Source of the DNA: Hyposmocoma kahamanoa
Lineage: Eukaryota > Arthropoda > Insecta > Lepidoptera > Cosmopterigidae
Direction of reading: 5' to 3'
Assembly (NCBI RefSeq): GCF_003589595.1
Contig: NW_020653766.1
Span: 2,264,273 to 2,328,272 of the forward strand
DNA: 64,000 nucleotides
The number at the start of each line of letters is the position of its first letter. The first letter of the stretch is position 1. A program made the position numbers and the translations under genes. Under the pieces are notes generated by a model. It was given only the letters and a program-made list of their open reading frames with translations, did no database searches and was not told the DNA's origin. Shown here one piece after another: positions 42,001 through 52,373 of the stretch.

Positions 42001-42272
42001 CTAGTGACAAACGTATAGTAAATTACCTGGACAACTTAAATTCTATATGGTTAGGTTGTTTGCTAAATATTCCTATAAATAAACAATTCGATGTGTAACT
42101 TCGAGCAGTTATAATAAAGTAGGTGTAAACTTTGCTCAATAAAGATGAAAACTGAAAGTGTTACAGTTGATGCAATACAAACAAACAAACGTACAAGTCG
42201 TGTTTTATTTTATATATACCCGATTATCCTGCTTATTGTTTTTTTAATACTGTTATTTAGTTATTGAACACT

Positions 42273-43542
42273 GGCGCACTATAAGTTTCCGGAATAAATA
42301 ACCAAAAAAATACTATAAATGCTCAGAAATGAATTTATTGTTTCTCAAAATGTTCTCCGTTAGCGTTTATGCACTTTTTCATACGAATGAACCAATTTTG
42401 AAAACATTTATGCCACTCCTCCGTGACAATCTTAGAAACATATTTTTCATACTCTTCGACAGCCTCTCTAGGTGATGAACATCGTTGACCGCGTAACTGG
42501 TTCTTAATTTTTGGAAATAAATAAAAGTCACAAGGTGCCAGGTCGGGACTGTACGCGAGTTGGCTCATAAGGTCAACGTTATTCACCTTCAAAAATTCAT
42601 TTGTCTGTCTGGCCGTGTGAGAACTGGCATTATCCGGGCGCAAGATGATACGGCGTTTACGGTTATTTTTACGGAGTTTGTCAATAACTTCCAGCAAACA
42701 AATGGTCGTGTACCAATCACTATTCACGGTACAACGATTCTCCAAAGCAACAGTAGCCACGTATCCAGTTTTATTAATTTTAAGGCTTAAAGGCACTTTG
42801 CACGCGCGCCACTTTGGTTGGTTTCGGCTCATCTTGAAAGACCGATACGCTCGATTGCTGCTTTGTTTTGGGATTGTAACTATAAATCCATGTTTCGTTA
42901 CCTGTTACTATATCCCACAGCAAATTTGACGCCCATTCGTTGAATCTGGTAAGCATGGCATTGCACTAAGTGACGAGATCCTTTTTGAGCCTCAGTCAAA
43001 TTGTGTGGTATCCACCGAGAGCACGGCTTTTTCACACCTAAATGTTTGTGTAGTATTGATTGTATTTGACTCATGCCTATGCCTAGAGATGCTCGAATCA
43101 CATGGTATGTCACATGATTGTCTGTATTAATTACACGGCGCACAGCATCGATGTTTTTATTGTTCACAGCAGTGGACGGGCGACCATCACGAAATTCGTC
43201 ACTGAGGTTCACACGACCGCGTTTGAATTCTGCAAACTAGCTATAAATAGTCGTCTTGTATGGTGCTTCATCACCAAAAGCAGTTTGAAGCCGAGCGAAG
43301 CTTCGCTGAGCTGTTAAATTACACTTAAAGTTGTAGAAAATCATACTACGAAAATTTTTACGAGTTAAATCCATGGTGATGTAGACAACCAATTTCTAAA
43401 ATGACGCCACAATGTAAAAACAAGTGACAGTCAGATGAAACAAACTGTAATCTACAGCTAAAGAGTTCCATTTTCAAATGTTGTAACTACTTTTTAAATA
43501 TTTTTTATGTAAGTGGCCAGTTCTCGAAACTTATAGTGCGCC
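42273..43542 (-). mobile_element. Mariner element 2
   Basis: It is 1270 bp. The terminal repeats GGCGCACTATAAGTTTCCGG (42273) and cgaaacttatagtgcgcc (to 43542) differ at two of 22 positions. It encloses a broken transposase in minus orientation and is the same lineage as 9100-10315. Confidence 0.88.
42335..43374 (-). pseudogene. Mariner transposase pseudogene (copy 2)
   Basis: It starts ATGGATTTAAC at 43374 (minus). The HTH-region frame reads CSRWIPHNLTEAQKGSRHLV. The C-terminal 165-aa frame (42335-42832) has RPDNASSHTARQTNEFLKVN, the catalytic SPDLAPCDFYLFPKIKNQLR segment and ends EHFEKQ. A TAG replaces a Trp codon near 43240 and there is a frameshift between the two halves. The better preserved of the two mariners, but not functional. 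Confidence 0.87.
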
Positions 43543-43611
43543 CTATGTATAAAGCCTTCGGCCTAGTTTGAAGAAACTCATAATGTATACTAATAATAAT
43601 TATAACTTTTT

Positions 43612-43880
43612 TACCGACTCCAAAAGAAGGAGGAGGTTCTCAATTTGACTCCGGAAGTTTGTGAACCGATTTTGATGATTCTTTTTTTGCAGGGAAGAGG
43701 ATACCTCGGTAGTTAAATTTAATGAAAACATTCCGTCCTCAAATGGTCGTGGAATTACACAAAAATTGCCAAGTTTTATTGGAATTGGTTATTGGAAAGT
43801 GCGCGAAATCGGATTCATCCCCTAGTTTGCCACCCTTAGAGGCGGAATATTTACTTCAAATTCGAATTTGAAAGGGTGTA
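43612..43880. repeat. Rearranged 'GTCGGTTAA' MITE
   Basis: accgactccaaaagaagga in minus orientation is joined head to head with a + oriented half (aaatggtcgtggaattac ... cacccttagaggcggaat). Confidence 0.5.
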
Positions 43881-44316
43881 CTCTCGTGGTGGTCCCTGAA
43901 CCCAATGGATGCTGTTCCGTGCACAAATTAAAATATTATACATAAGGAGATTTACGATCAATATTTCTTTGTATACGTTTAGTCGGATCAAAACATCGAT
44001 GTGTAATTTTTTTGAAAAAGTATAATTAATAATATTTAAATTTTTATTGAATTGATATTCAATTATTTTTTGTGAAATTACTCCACTAGTTTGTTACAAT
44101 CGAACACTCAAAAAAATATTTCGATCCGGCCGGATTCGGAACAGGTATTACCTGACTAGTATAATACAAGGCCTCGCTCCGATACTTCTCCGCTTCTGCA
44201 ATAAAGTACTATTAATTATATAATTATTAATCGGCGATCCGGCTAGATTCGAACCTTCTAGCATAACGTGTTAGATGATAAAATACACTTTGTACATATA
44301 ATATAAATAAAATACA

Positions 44317-44597
44317 CGTTGTGTAATTAGATGTTTTGCTGTTTTTTCCACACCACAGAAAGGAACCACCCTCATTGTTAGAGATATTATCTTCATTACA
44401 ATAAATATACAATATTTTTGGAATATACGTACACACAGGTCAGTTACCGGCGCTGTACTATTTCAGTTTTCTAATTTGTGATTTCAGCGCAAACGAGAGT
44501 TGATATTTAAAAGTGATATAAGGTCTATTTACCTGATGAGTTGCCAGGGATGGATGGCCCTTATTCCGCCACTATTTCTGGTTATATACTTGATGAT
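44317..44597 (+). mobile_element. hAT-type MITE, 5'-truncated copy
   Basis: It matches 5060-5337 (agatgttttgctgtttttt ... tctggttatatacttgatg). The left terminus is missing. Confidence 0.65.
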
Positions 44598-45063
44598 CTG
44601 CTTACATAGCTCTTTTGTTAGTATATTATAAGTTTAGAGCACTGAAAAAAAAATGGAGTTCCATAAATGACAAACCTTGTGGGTACTTTTTTTAAACGTG
44701 AAGAAAACATTTACGTTCGAGAAAAAAAAACAGTTTTTTAACAACTTAAAAAGGAAAAGGAAGGTAAAAATAAAACGCAAAACCATTTGAGACCAATAAA
44801 AAAATATTGGTAATGGCGGTCATTTGTCAGTGTTGTTGAATTATTGAAATTGAAGGTAATGGAATTAAGCTCATGGATAGATAGTGAATTAATAACATTG
44901 TACAAATAATGTTTACATAAAGGTTAATAGGACGGTAATTGATTTTTTTAAAGTGGTTCTTTCCATCAAACCGCTGAATGGAAATAATTTGACGTAACAG
45001 GTATTTTTAAATCGATTTTATTCAAGGGAAACAAACCGATACCTCACACGTAAGTTGTTGTAC

Positions 45064-45346
45064 ATTGACTTACAAATAAATGGACGACGGGTCTAATACA
45101 CAAACCACGAAAAAAATGTCCCAAGTCAACCTATTTAAACGTAGTGACATGTAAAGGAATATGAAAAAGCTAAAACGTTGAATTTAAATTGTAATGTCAT
45201 CGTAGTACTGTCTAAATTTGCTTGCTTCGCTGTCAGTCGAACAAACGAAGACTAAAGCGTGAATGACGCTCTGTATACGATTTTAACGCCCTATAAGTTG
45301 GGACACTTTTTAGCGCGGACCCGACGTCCATATAATTGTAAGTCAA
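45064..45346 (+). mobile_element. Palindrome-ended MITE, copy 2
   Basis: It is 283 bp, attgacttacaaataaatgg ... tataattgtaagtcaa. It is nearly identical in body to the copy at 59546-59829. Confidence 0.8.
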
Positions 45347-45806
45347 AATACCATTTTTTGGTTTTTCATTTAAACATCGTCGGGGACAGCGCAAATCCGC
45401 GTATGTAGTATTTGTAAAAAGCGCGTATCTGCCGAAACCAAATTTCACAGGAGAGGAATTTAACGTTAATTTATGTTGTCTACGGACTGATAATAATTAG
45501 ATTCCCGTGAATTACGCTAATTTGGTTGCCACTACATTTAAGCGGATTAGATATGGCGACTACATTACCGAAAAGGAAACTCGTAATCAAATGCTACTTA
45601 CGCGTAATTGCACTGTTCCCGACATTTTAGGTTCCTTGTTTGAAACTAAACACTAAGGGCTTTCTCTAGTTTTAAATAAATTTTATAAAGGTTATATTCA
45701 AGTTACAAACTAAAAAATGGTATTTTCACATACAAGAACTTACGTAAGAGATATCGAACGTAAAACAAATTTAAGAGATACCAAAAATGGATTTAGAACA
45801 GACCTA

Positions 45807-45913
45807 CTGCTGGTGAAATTACTGGCACATGGGACTTGTTAAGTCTCAGGGTAACGGGCGCAGTGGTAGTGCCCTTAAAATCTTTGTGATTTAAAGCTCT
45901 GAGTGGCACTGCA
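45807..45913 (+). repeat. ~300-bp retroposon fragment
   Basis: tgctggtgaaattactggca ... ctctgagtggcactgc. Confidence 0.55.
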
Positions 45914-46278
45914 AAGTGTATAATAAAAGACACTAAGTTAAACAAAATAAAATTGGACGTTGTTAAGTAAAAATGATCCCATCCACAAAATTATCAAAAA
46001 ATGTGTACCAAACGGTTCCTAAAGTCTAACCTCTTAGATCAGCAAAAACATCCAACATATAAACATAAATAAATATCTCTGGAGCTACATGACATTACAA
46101 GTTTTGAAAATAAAACAAGAGTGAGAAACATTTTTAAACTTCAAACTGCCATATTTCGAAAGTGACTTGGATTCTTTTTGTCTAACTACGTCCAATTTAC
46201 CAAGCAAGTTCGGTAGTTGTAGCTTGATCAATTTATTATCTTAGCGAAGGAGTGAGTGAAGACAAGACTCTGGAAGCC

Positions 46279-46488
46279 CTAACACAACGCCTTGGTGACA
46301 CGATAATTTCGCTTAAATTCATCGTCGTTCATAGCAAGGGCTTTATCGGCGTACCGAGCAATCCTACGCAAATTACGCGTTTCTTGCAAATCCTTCGTTT
46401 GTGCGTCACTAAGTATAACGTTTTGCAACACCAAATGAGCCATTTTATGCAATTTTTCACTAATAAAAATTAAACTTAATTCTAACAA
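46279..46488 (-). pseudogene. PIF/Harbinger-like transposase N-terminal fragment
   Basis: The minus-strand frame reads RRIARYADKALAMNDDEFKR then NYRVTKALC. The 'DDEFKRNYRVTK' string resembles the N-terminal (pre-nuclease) segment of Harbinger transposases (…EFxxxFRxSKxT…). Only this piece is seen. The assignment is tentative. Confidence 0.4.
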
Positions 46489-46930
46489 AGTTACTCTTTC
46501 GCTATTATGACAATATCCAATAATAACACAACTTCAACGCGATATGGAGCTGTCAAAGTGGCTTCAAGAGTAACGTTCGAACCCAATCTCAATGAAATTT
46601 AGTTCACTCAATATCCGCACCAATGTGGCGCTAGTGTTGAATTCAAGAGTGCCAATTGACGTTTTTTGCATTGAGATTGGGATCGTTTATTGGGATTGTG
46701 ATTCGAGAGTAAGCCTACAGGTCGTTGCAAATGGTGTGTTGATTACAGAAAGTCGAAATACGCTACAACGAGATGGTAAACAACATCAACAAAGATAAGT
46801 AAATCGTGTGTTCCACATTTGCTAGTCATTTTGTGAGGGCGGGGTGGTTCTATTCAATATATTGTACGAGGACTGGGGTTTCTAAGTTATGCAAGTGAAT
46901 AAAAATATCGCACGTCGAAGAAGGTAGAAA

Positions 46931-47135
46931 AGTAGCAGTAGAACTTCTTGTGAAAGGGTTTGTTCACCTTACATATTTCTGCGAGCATTACTGCGTTCCG
47001 GTTTTGAAAGCTATGGGTGCTTGTGAAATTACAGGCATAAAGGACTTGTCAACTTATGTGTCAGGGTAACGGGCGCAGTGGTAATGCCCCTAAGATCTTT
47101 GCGATTTAAAGCTCTGAGTGCCACTGCAACTGTTA
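46931..47135 (+). repeat. ~300-bp lepidopteran retroposon
   Basis: agtagcagtagaacttcttg ... ctgagtgccactgcaactg. Confidence 0.65.
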
Positions 47136-47250
47136 TTTCTAATTTCTATAGGACTTGGTCGTCCTGTCACACATGAACACATGGACTAATAAATAAGCAA
47201 TTGTTAACCACATTATAGTTTGTCACAAACACACTAGTAAAAGTGAATAG

Positions 47251-48096
47251 CATCGAGTATATAACCAGAAATAGAGACGAAATGTCATTTAATTTGTTTG
47301 AAAAATATTCTGTCATCATTACTATGACAACTGCGCTCCGATTGGCTAGCCCGAGTTCGAAACAATTGACGGGTGTCGTCAATGGCAGTCGTTAACTGTT
47401 TCACTTCAAATCGACCTTACTTCGACTTACTTTATACTGGTCGTAATTCGATCGCTGAGCTCGGCAAATAATTTTATTTGCACTCTACCTTATATTTGTT
47501 TGTATTAAATTATAACAAATCAAAATATGAAAAGAATTAATAGGTTATAAGTGATCAATTACAATGATTCACACTACAATCCTAGTTTTACGATTACGTC
47601 TTGTAATTACCGTACTTAAGCATTTATGATGTAATAAGAAATATTTGTAAAGATGTGTATAAAATTTGATGTTGTAATGTGTAATTTAGTGTTTACATAT
47701 GTAACTTGCTTACTTAAATAAATCATTTTAAAAACAAAAACAACTTCAAATCGACCAGTTAACTTGAGCTTTGTATAATGGACGAAAATTGCAAAATTAC
47801 ATATTTAATATTTAATTACAGATGAAATGTGATTCCGTTTGTTTTGTAATTAGATGTTTTGCTGTTTTTCCCACACCACCAAATAGAACAGCACGACATT
47901 GTTAGAGATATTATCTTTATTACAATAATTACAGAATGTTTTTTGGAATATACGGAGACGTACGCACAGGTCAGTAGTTGGCCTGTCTACATTTCAGTTC
48001 AAACGAGAGTTGATATTTATAAGAGCTATATCGCTAATGTGTTACCAGGAATATATGGCCCTTATTTCGTCTCTATTTCTGGTTACATACTCGATG
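47251..48096 (-). mobile_element. hAT-type MITE, copy C, with a retroposon inserted
   Basis: It has the same termini as copies A and B. The 8-bp target duplication gtgaatag (47243-47250) / gtaaatag (48097-48104) has one mismatch. It is longer than its sisters because of the insert at 47416-47742. Confidence 0.85.
47416..47742 (+). mobile_element. Retroposed sequence nested in hAT MITE copy C
   Basis: A 327-bp insert is flanked by a 14-bp target duplication acttcaaatcgacc (47402-47415 and 47743-47756). It ends aaataaatcattttaaaaac, that is, an AATAAA signal and an A-rich tail. This is the signature of LINE-mediated retroposition. No ORF. Its source is unknown. Confidence 0.75.
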
Positions 48097-48506
48097 GTAA
48101 ATAGTGATGAGAAGAAGAACATCACAAAATAAAAAAGAAATGTTACTTATATACGGTTTAGTTGTTTTATTCATTGTAACCTTTTAACTGCGAATGACGT
48201 AAAAGATAACCTGTTGTTTCAAAGGCTTTTCATCCGTGTGAGCTGCCTAGCCCGCATTACTTTGCCGTGGTATCTTCGCAGTTCATGGCCTTACTTATCT
48301 GTGTACGTGTGACACGTATGAAACAACACTACCTCAAATTTAAAACAGTTTTTGGTACTGTTTTTTCCATTGGAAAAGGCAAAGGCACTAATGGGCCTTA
48401 CAGCCAAGACTGAGAGTAATTTCTTTCTTGGATTCCATTACAAAATATCTTCGATAGTGCTTGTTACGAAATGATATAAAATTGTATAACATTTTTGATT
48501 TTTCAG

Positions 48507-48604
48507 GAGACCTGGTAAAGAAAGCGAGATGTTTTCAGGAGTTTCAGTTCAAGGAGGTTATCAATGAGGATTATTCCAGTGATAGCAAAAAATGGTTACA
48601 GTGA
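48507..48604 (+). CDS. Orphan exon-like piece with stop codon
   Basis: After a good acceptor (tttttgatttttcag, ending 48506) one frame reads DLVKKARCFQEFQFKEVINE then DYSSDSKKWLQ and TGA at 48602-48604. It looks like a terminal coding exon, but no upstream partner was found. It could be a degraded transposon or a host gene fragment. Confidence 0.22.
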
Positions 48605-49329
48605 GCGCACGACGGCGAGGAGATCATGTACATTCTATACAGGTGTTCTACACCAGTTCTTCCATCTGTCAATTATAATTTTATCGACCATATCACAAAC
48701 GCGGTCTTTTTAGTTGTCAACCAAAATTCTATTGTCTATTGTACTCGCTACTGAGGGTCTACTTGACGAATAAGTAACACTCGACCGAATTAAAAAACAA
48801 TGACAAGTATGGAGCTTGTTTCGCATCATGCATCTTTTAATTCGGTCGAGTATTGCTTATTGGACAGGAATTGCTTCGGACGGACAACGAGTACCTTACG
48901 ATAACTCAGTTGTCAACCTATTCGATTTGATATCGCACGATTTCTTTTATTTTTTATTCACAACACCCGAATCGAACGTCAAACTGTCGTATTGAAAACC
49001 GAACCGAAATGACGTCACACCATTACTCGAACTTCTTGATCGGCAAAGGCTACAAGTTATCGAATGAAAGCTACCGAACGTCTTATTATTTACAAAGCAA
49101 TAATGTAATATGGAAATCTCTTTTTATTTTAAATAAAGTCTGGATTCTGTTAAATTTTATTAATGTAAGACCAATGCGTTCCTATATTTTAGTCCTTTAA
49201 ATTCTTTAAAACGTATATATTTTTTTATTTTGTTTCTTTATTTTATTTATTTATTTCAGGCCACATGGCCCACATAATATATACCTTAAGGACTAATATA
49301 CATACAATATAATAAAACACCATTTCTAA

Positions 49330-49610
49330 CTAATCTACACGAATTGCACTTGTCGGCGATGTGTGGTGCAATCTGGTGTCAGGTAACCGGCCGCGGAATC
49401 GCCGATATATGACACCTTTCGGTCAAAATTTTTTCTTCATGAAAGTCGACAGACGTTCGGTCGGTACTCTCACCACAAACGAATTGAAATTCACATCGTG
49501 GCGGGAGTCCATCAACCGCTCGACCCTCAGAGAGTATTTGGCTTTGTGTTGATGTACTCCACTATCTCCTCAGACTTCGTGGAGTAATGCAATCGCGACA
49601 GGTACAGCAG
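49330..49610. other. GC-richer segment of unknown origin
   Basis: This is a moderately GC-rich block (gtgtggtgcaatctggtgtc ... gtactccactatctcctcag) with a 63-codon + frame. I do not recognise a protein. It may be the relic of a transposon. Confidence 0.25.
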
Positions 49611-50084
49611 CGTGGTTTTTCTTTTTCTTATAATCTATTTCAATCAACTCCGTAAACGCTGTTGGTGAATGATATCGTATCCGAATCGGAATTTTACTCG
49701 GAATGTTCTGAAAACGATGTCCAATTCGGTTAAAATATCGAAGAGCTCTGAATCGGAGTCTTGAGCAGTGAGCAAAACGCCACACCAGCATATTGCTGTT
49801 ATTGCTTTTTAAATAATAACACCACATCTGCAAAATGACAACTTCCCAGGAGAAAGGTGCAAAAATTTATGAATATTTTTTTAATGTATAAATGGGAGAA
49901 TTATGAAATTCCACATTATATGATTTGTTTCATGTAATTCGTAATATTTTTATACTTTCACGTGTAAAAGCACTCTAGACATATGATCCCGTGTAATAAT
50001 AATGATAAGCCCTGTACCAGCGAAATCCTGTGTAGCGGTATGTGCGGTGTGTGCGGTAGTATACAAATATACTATACAAATATT

Positions 50085-50165
50085 TCTCCCGGCCCGGGAA
50101 TCGAACTTGGAACCTCTGCGTGGCAGTCCGGCGTGGTAACCGTTCGGCCACAGAGGCAGTTAATG
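50085..50165 (-). repeat. tRNA-like SINE head, minus strand
   Basis: Reversed, it reads gcctctgtggccgaacggtt ... ccaagttcgattcccgggcc, with recognisable A and B boxes. It is a relative of 32925-33060. Confidence 0.5.
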
Positions 50166-50280
50166 TGGCTTTAAAATGGAAGGCAATCGATTAGACATCA
50201 ATAAACTATGGACGTGTATTTTTAATTATAATTTTGGCATTTATTTATTTTATTTTTATGACCTTTTATTGTCTTTTTGA

Positions 50281-50523
50281 CATGCCTATCCATGACAGTT
50301 GTAGTGCCACTCAGAGCTTTAAATCGCAAAGATTTTAGAGGCACTGCCACTGCGCCCGTCACCCTGAGACATAAGTTGACAAGTCCCATGTGCCTGTAAT
50401 TTCACCAAGACCCTTCAAAACCGGAAAACAGTAATATTCACATTACTGCTTGGCGGCAGAAGTGGGTTAGGTGGCAGTAGTTCCTTGAACGAACTCTTTC
50501 ACAAGAACCTCTACTGCTACTAA
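50281..50523 (-). repeat. ~300-bp lepidopteran retroposon
   Basis: catgcctatccatgacagtt ... acaagaacctctactgcta. Confidence 0.7.
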
Positions 50524-51109
50524 AACTTTTATTAAAATCGGTTAACGAAAAGAAGTTAAAATGTAATAAATGGAATTTATAAAACGCTCTCTAAGAGAGG
50601 CACGTGCCTAACACTGGCACATAATAGTAGTAATGGTGGTACAGAAATGTGAGTTAATAAAATGTTGTAGAAAAATCGCAACAACCAATGATATGGGTTT
50701 ATTATTACGTGATATATATAGAACGTAATTTAAATTGACCAATGACATGAGTTTATGGAGCCATCAGATTAAAAAGATAATAAAAAATTACGAAACTTAA
50801 AACGTAATACAGTTGAACTATAAACAAAAATCTGTAATTAAAAAACCAGTACTTTTTGTCAGTTTTGTTTATTCATGACTTAGTTTGCCACCCTTGGCGG
50901 TGGTCTATTCTTCTAGTTTTAATAAGATCAAGACATTTTCTTCCCAACAAAAAAAAGAATTATCGAAATCGGTTTACAAATGTCGAAATAATCAAATAAA
51001 ATAATGTCGAAAAAACATATTGAGAACCTCCTAATTTCTATTTATTCGGTTATGAGAATTCTATTCTTACATTGGCGTCGTAGTATATTTACGAATTTGT
51101 AATTTATGC

Positions 51110-51720
51110 TAAGAAGAATACCAATTTCAGGATAAATATTGTCAGATGTAACATTACGTATAAACTCAGCTGTTTTGGACAGTCATCTTCAATGACATAA
51201 ATTCAAAATTTGCCATTTACAAGGTTTAAAAACTATCGAAAATCAAAAATCTTTTCACCAAAGATTATATATTATTATATTACAGACTCTGCGTACACAT
51301 TTAGCTCTTCTAGCTACCAGTTCGATCTATGATATTTGAAATAAATACTGTAAATGATTAATTGTATACCAATGTTTATTTACAAAGAGAAATCTCTAGA
51401 GTTTCACCATTCTTCTCATGGAAAGCTGTCTTACGAATGAATAGTAGAGTTTAATAAATGCTGATGAAAATAAGGATATGAGTTTGAGTTATCTTGGATG
51501 ATAAAAAACTCTGAGAGTGATCCGTTTGGCCGTCTCTATTTACGCTATTTGAAAATAAATGTAAACAAAAATCTATTTACAAAGAGAAATCTCTAGAATT
51601 AGTTACTTAATATTGTCAAGGGAATCTGCTTTACGAATGACTAATTGAATTTATTTGACGCTATCATGTGTGTAATTTCCTTACTCAAGAAATAAGGACA
51701 TTTTTCGAAGTTTGAATTAA
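51110..51720 (+). mobile_element. LINE 3'-end fragments
   Basis: Two tandem 3' ends, 'aaagagaaatctctagagtt ... cttacgaatgaatagtaga' and 'aaagagaaatctctagaatt ... tacgaatgactaattga'. Both are related to 1137-1660. Confidence 0.5.
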
Positions 51721-52283
51721 AAGTCTAAATAGCTCTTAAACAAAATAATAATTATAATTACACGAATACGCCATCATTTCATATAAGTTATATTCAAACA
51801 GCATCCATAAGAGATCGCGCACCCCATTCCACCTGGCTTGCTAACTTTTATTAAAAAATAAAGAGGCATAGGAACAACCGAATATTAATCCAATAAATCG
51901 AATTTCGAATCAACTTGGGAACGGGATCGCGAAAATCAATAGTCGATGTCGCGTCCCTACAACAGCCTACAAACTTACATTCCACATTTGAAAGTTGCGA
52001 AACGTAAGGACTTAAATACGAAATACACATTTACGCGTATATCCATAGAGACTGATATCCAATGCACGGCATTTCAATATAGAACTTTGTTCCACGAGGC
52101 GCGAAAACGGATAATCGACGTGTACCCTTGTGCGATATCGATTTTACTCAGACCCTGCTTTTCCTTAATTACACTCAGCAATGTCTATCTGTTTCGTTTT
52201 CTCTTATGCAGGAACTGCGTGCACGGGACAGAGAGAGGTATATAGTTGTTGTTGTAGAGTGAAGTAGGGCAAAGTGCGGCGGC

Positions 52284-52297
52284 GTTGCCATGGCAAC
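52284..52297. promoter_or_regulatory. RFX X-box (perfect 14-bp palindrome)
   Basis: GTTGCCATGGCAAC is a perfect match to the X-box bound by RFX factors. These factors drive ciliary and other genes and usually bind close to the start codon. Here it sits 77 bases upstream of an ATG that opens a 40-codon exon with a consensus donor. The surrounding ~60 bp is GC-rich in AT-rich DNA. Confidence 0.55.
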
Positions 52298-52373
52298 GGG
52301 TCACACGAGGGGTACGATTTCCGATACAGTGATATAGTCTACATTATCAATTTTCGATAATTTTTGGGTCGAA

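Noticed and set aside
51946..52245. 99-codon + ORF before the X-box
   Set aside because: It lacks a recognisable domain and an upstream promoter; it ends just before the more convincing X-box/ATG pair.
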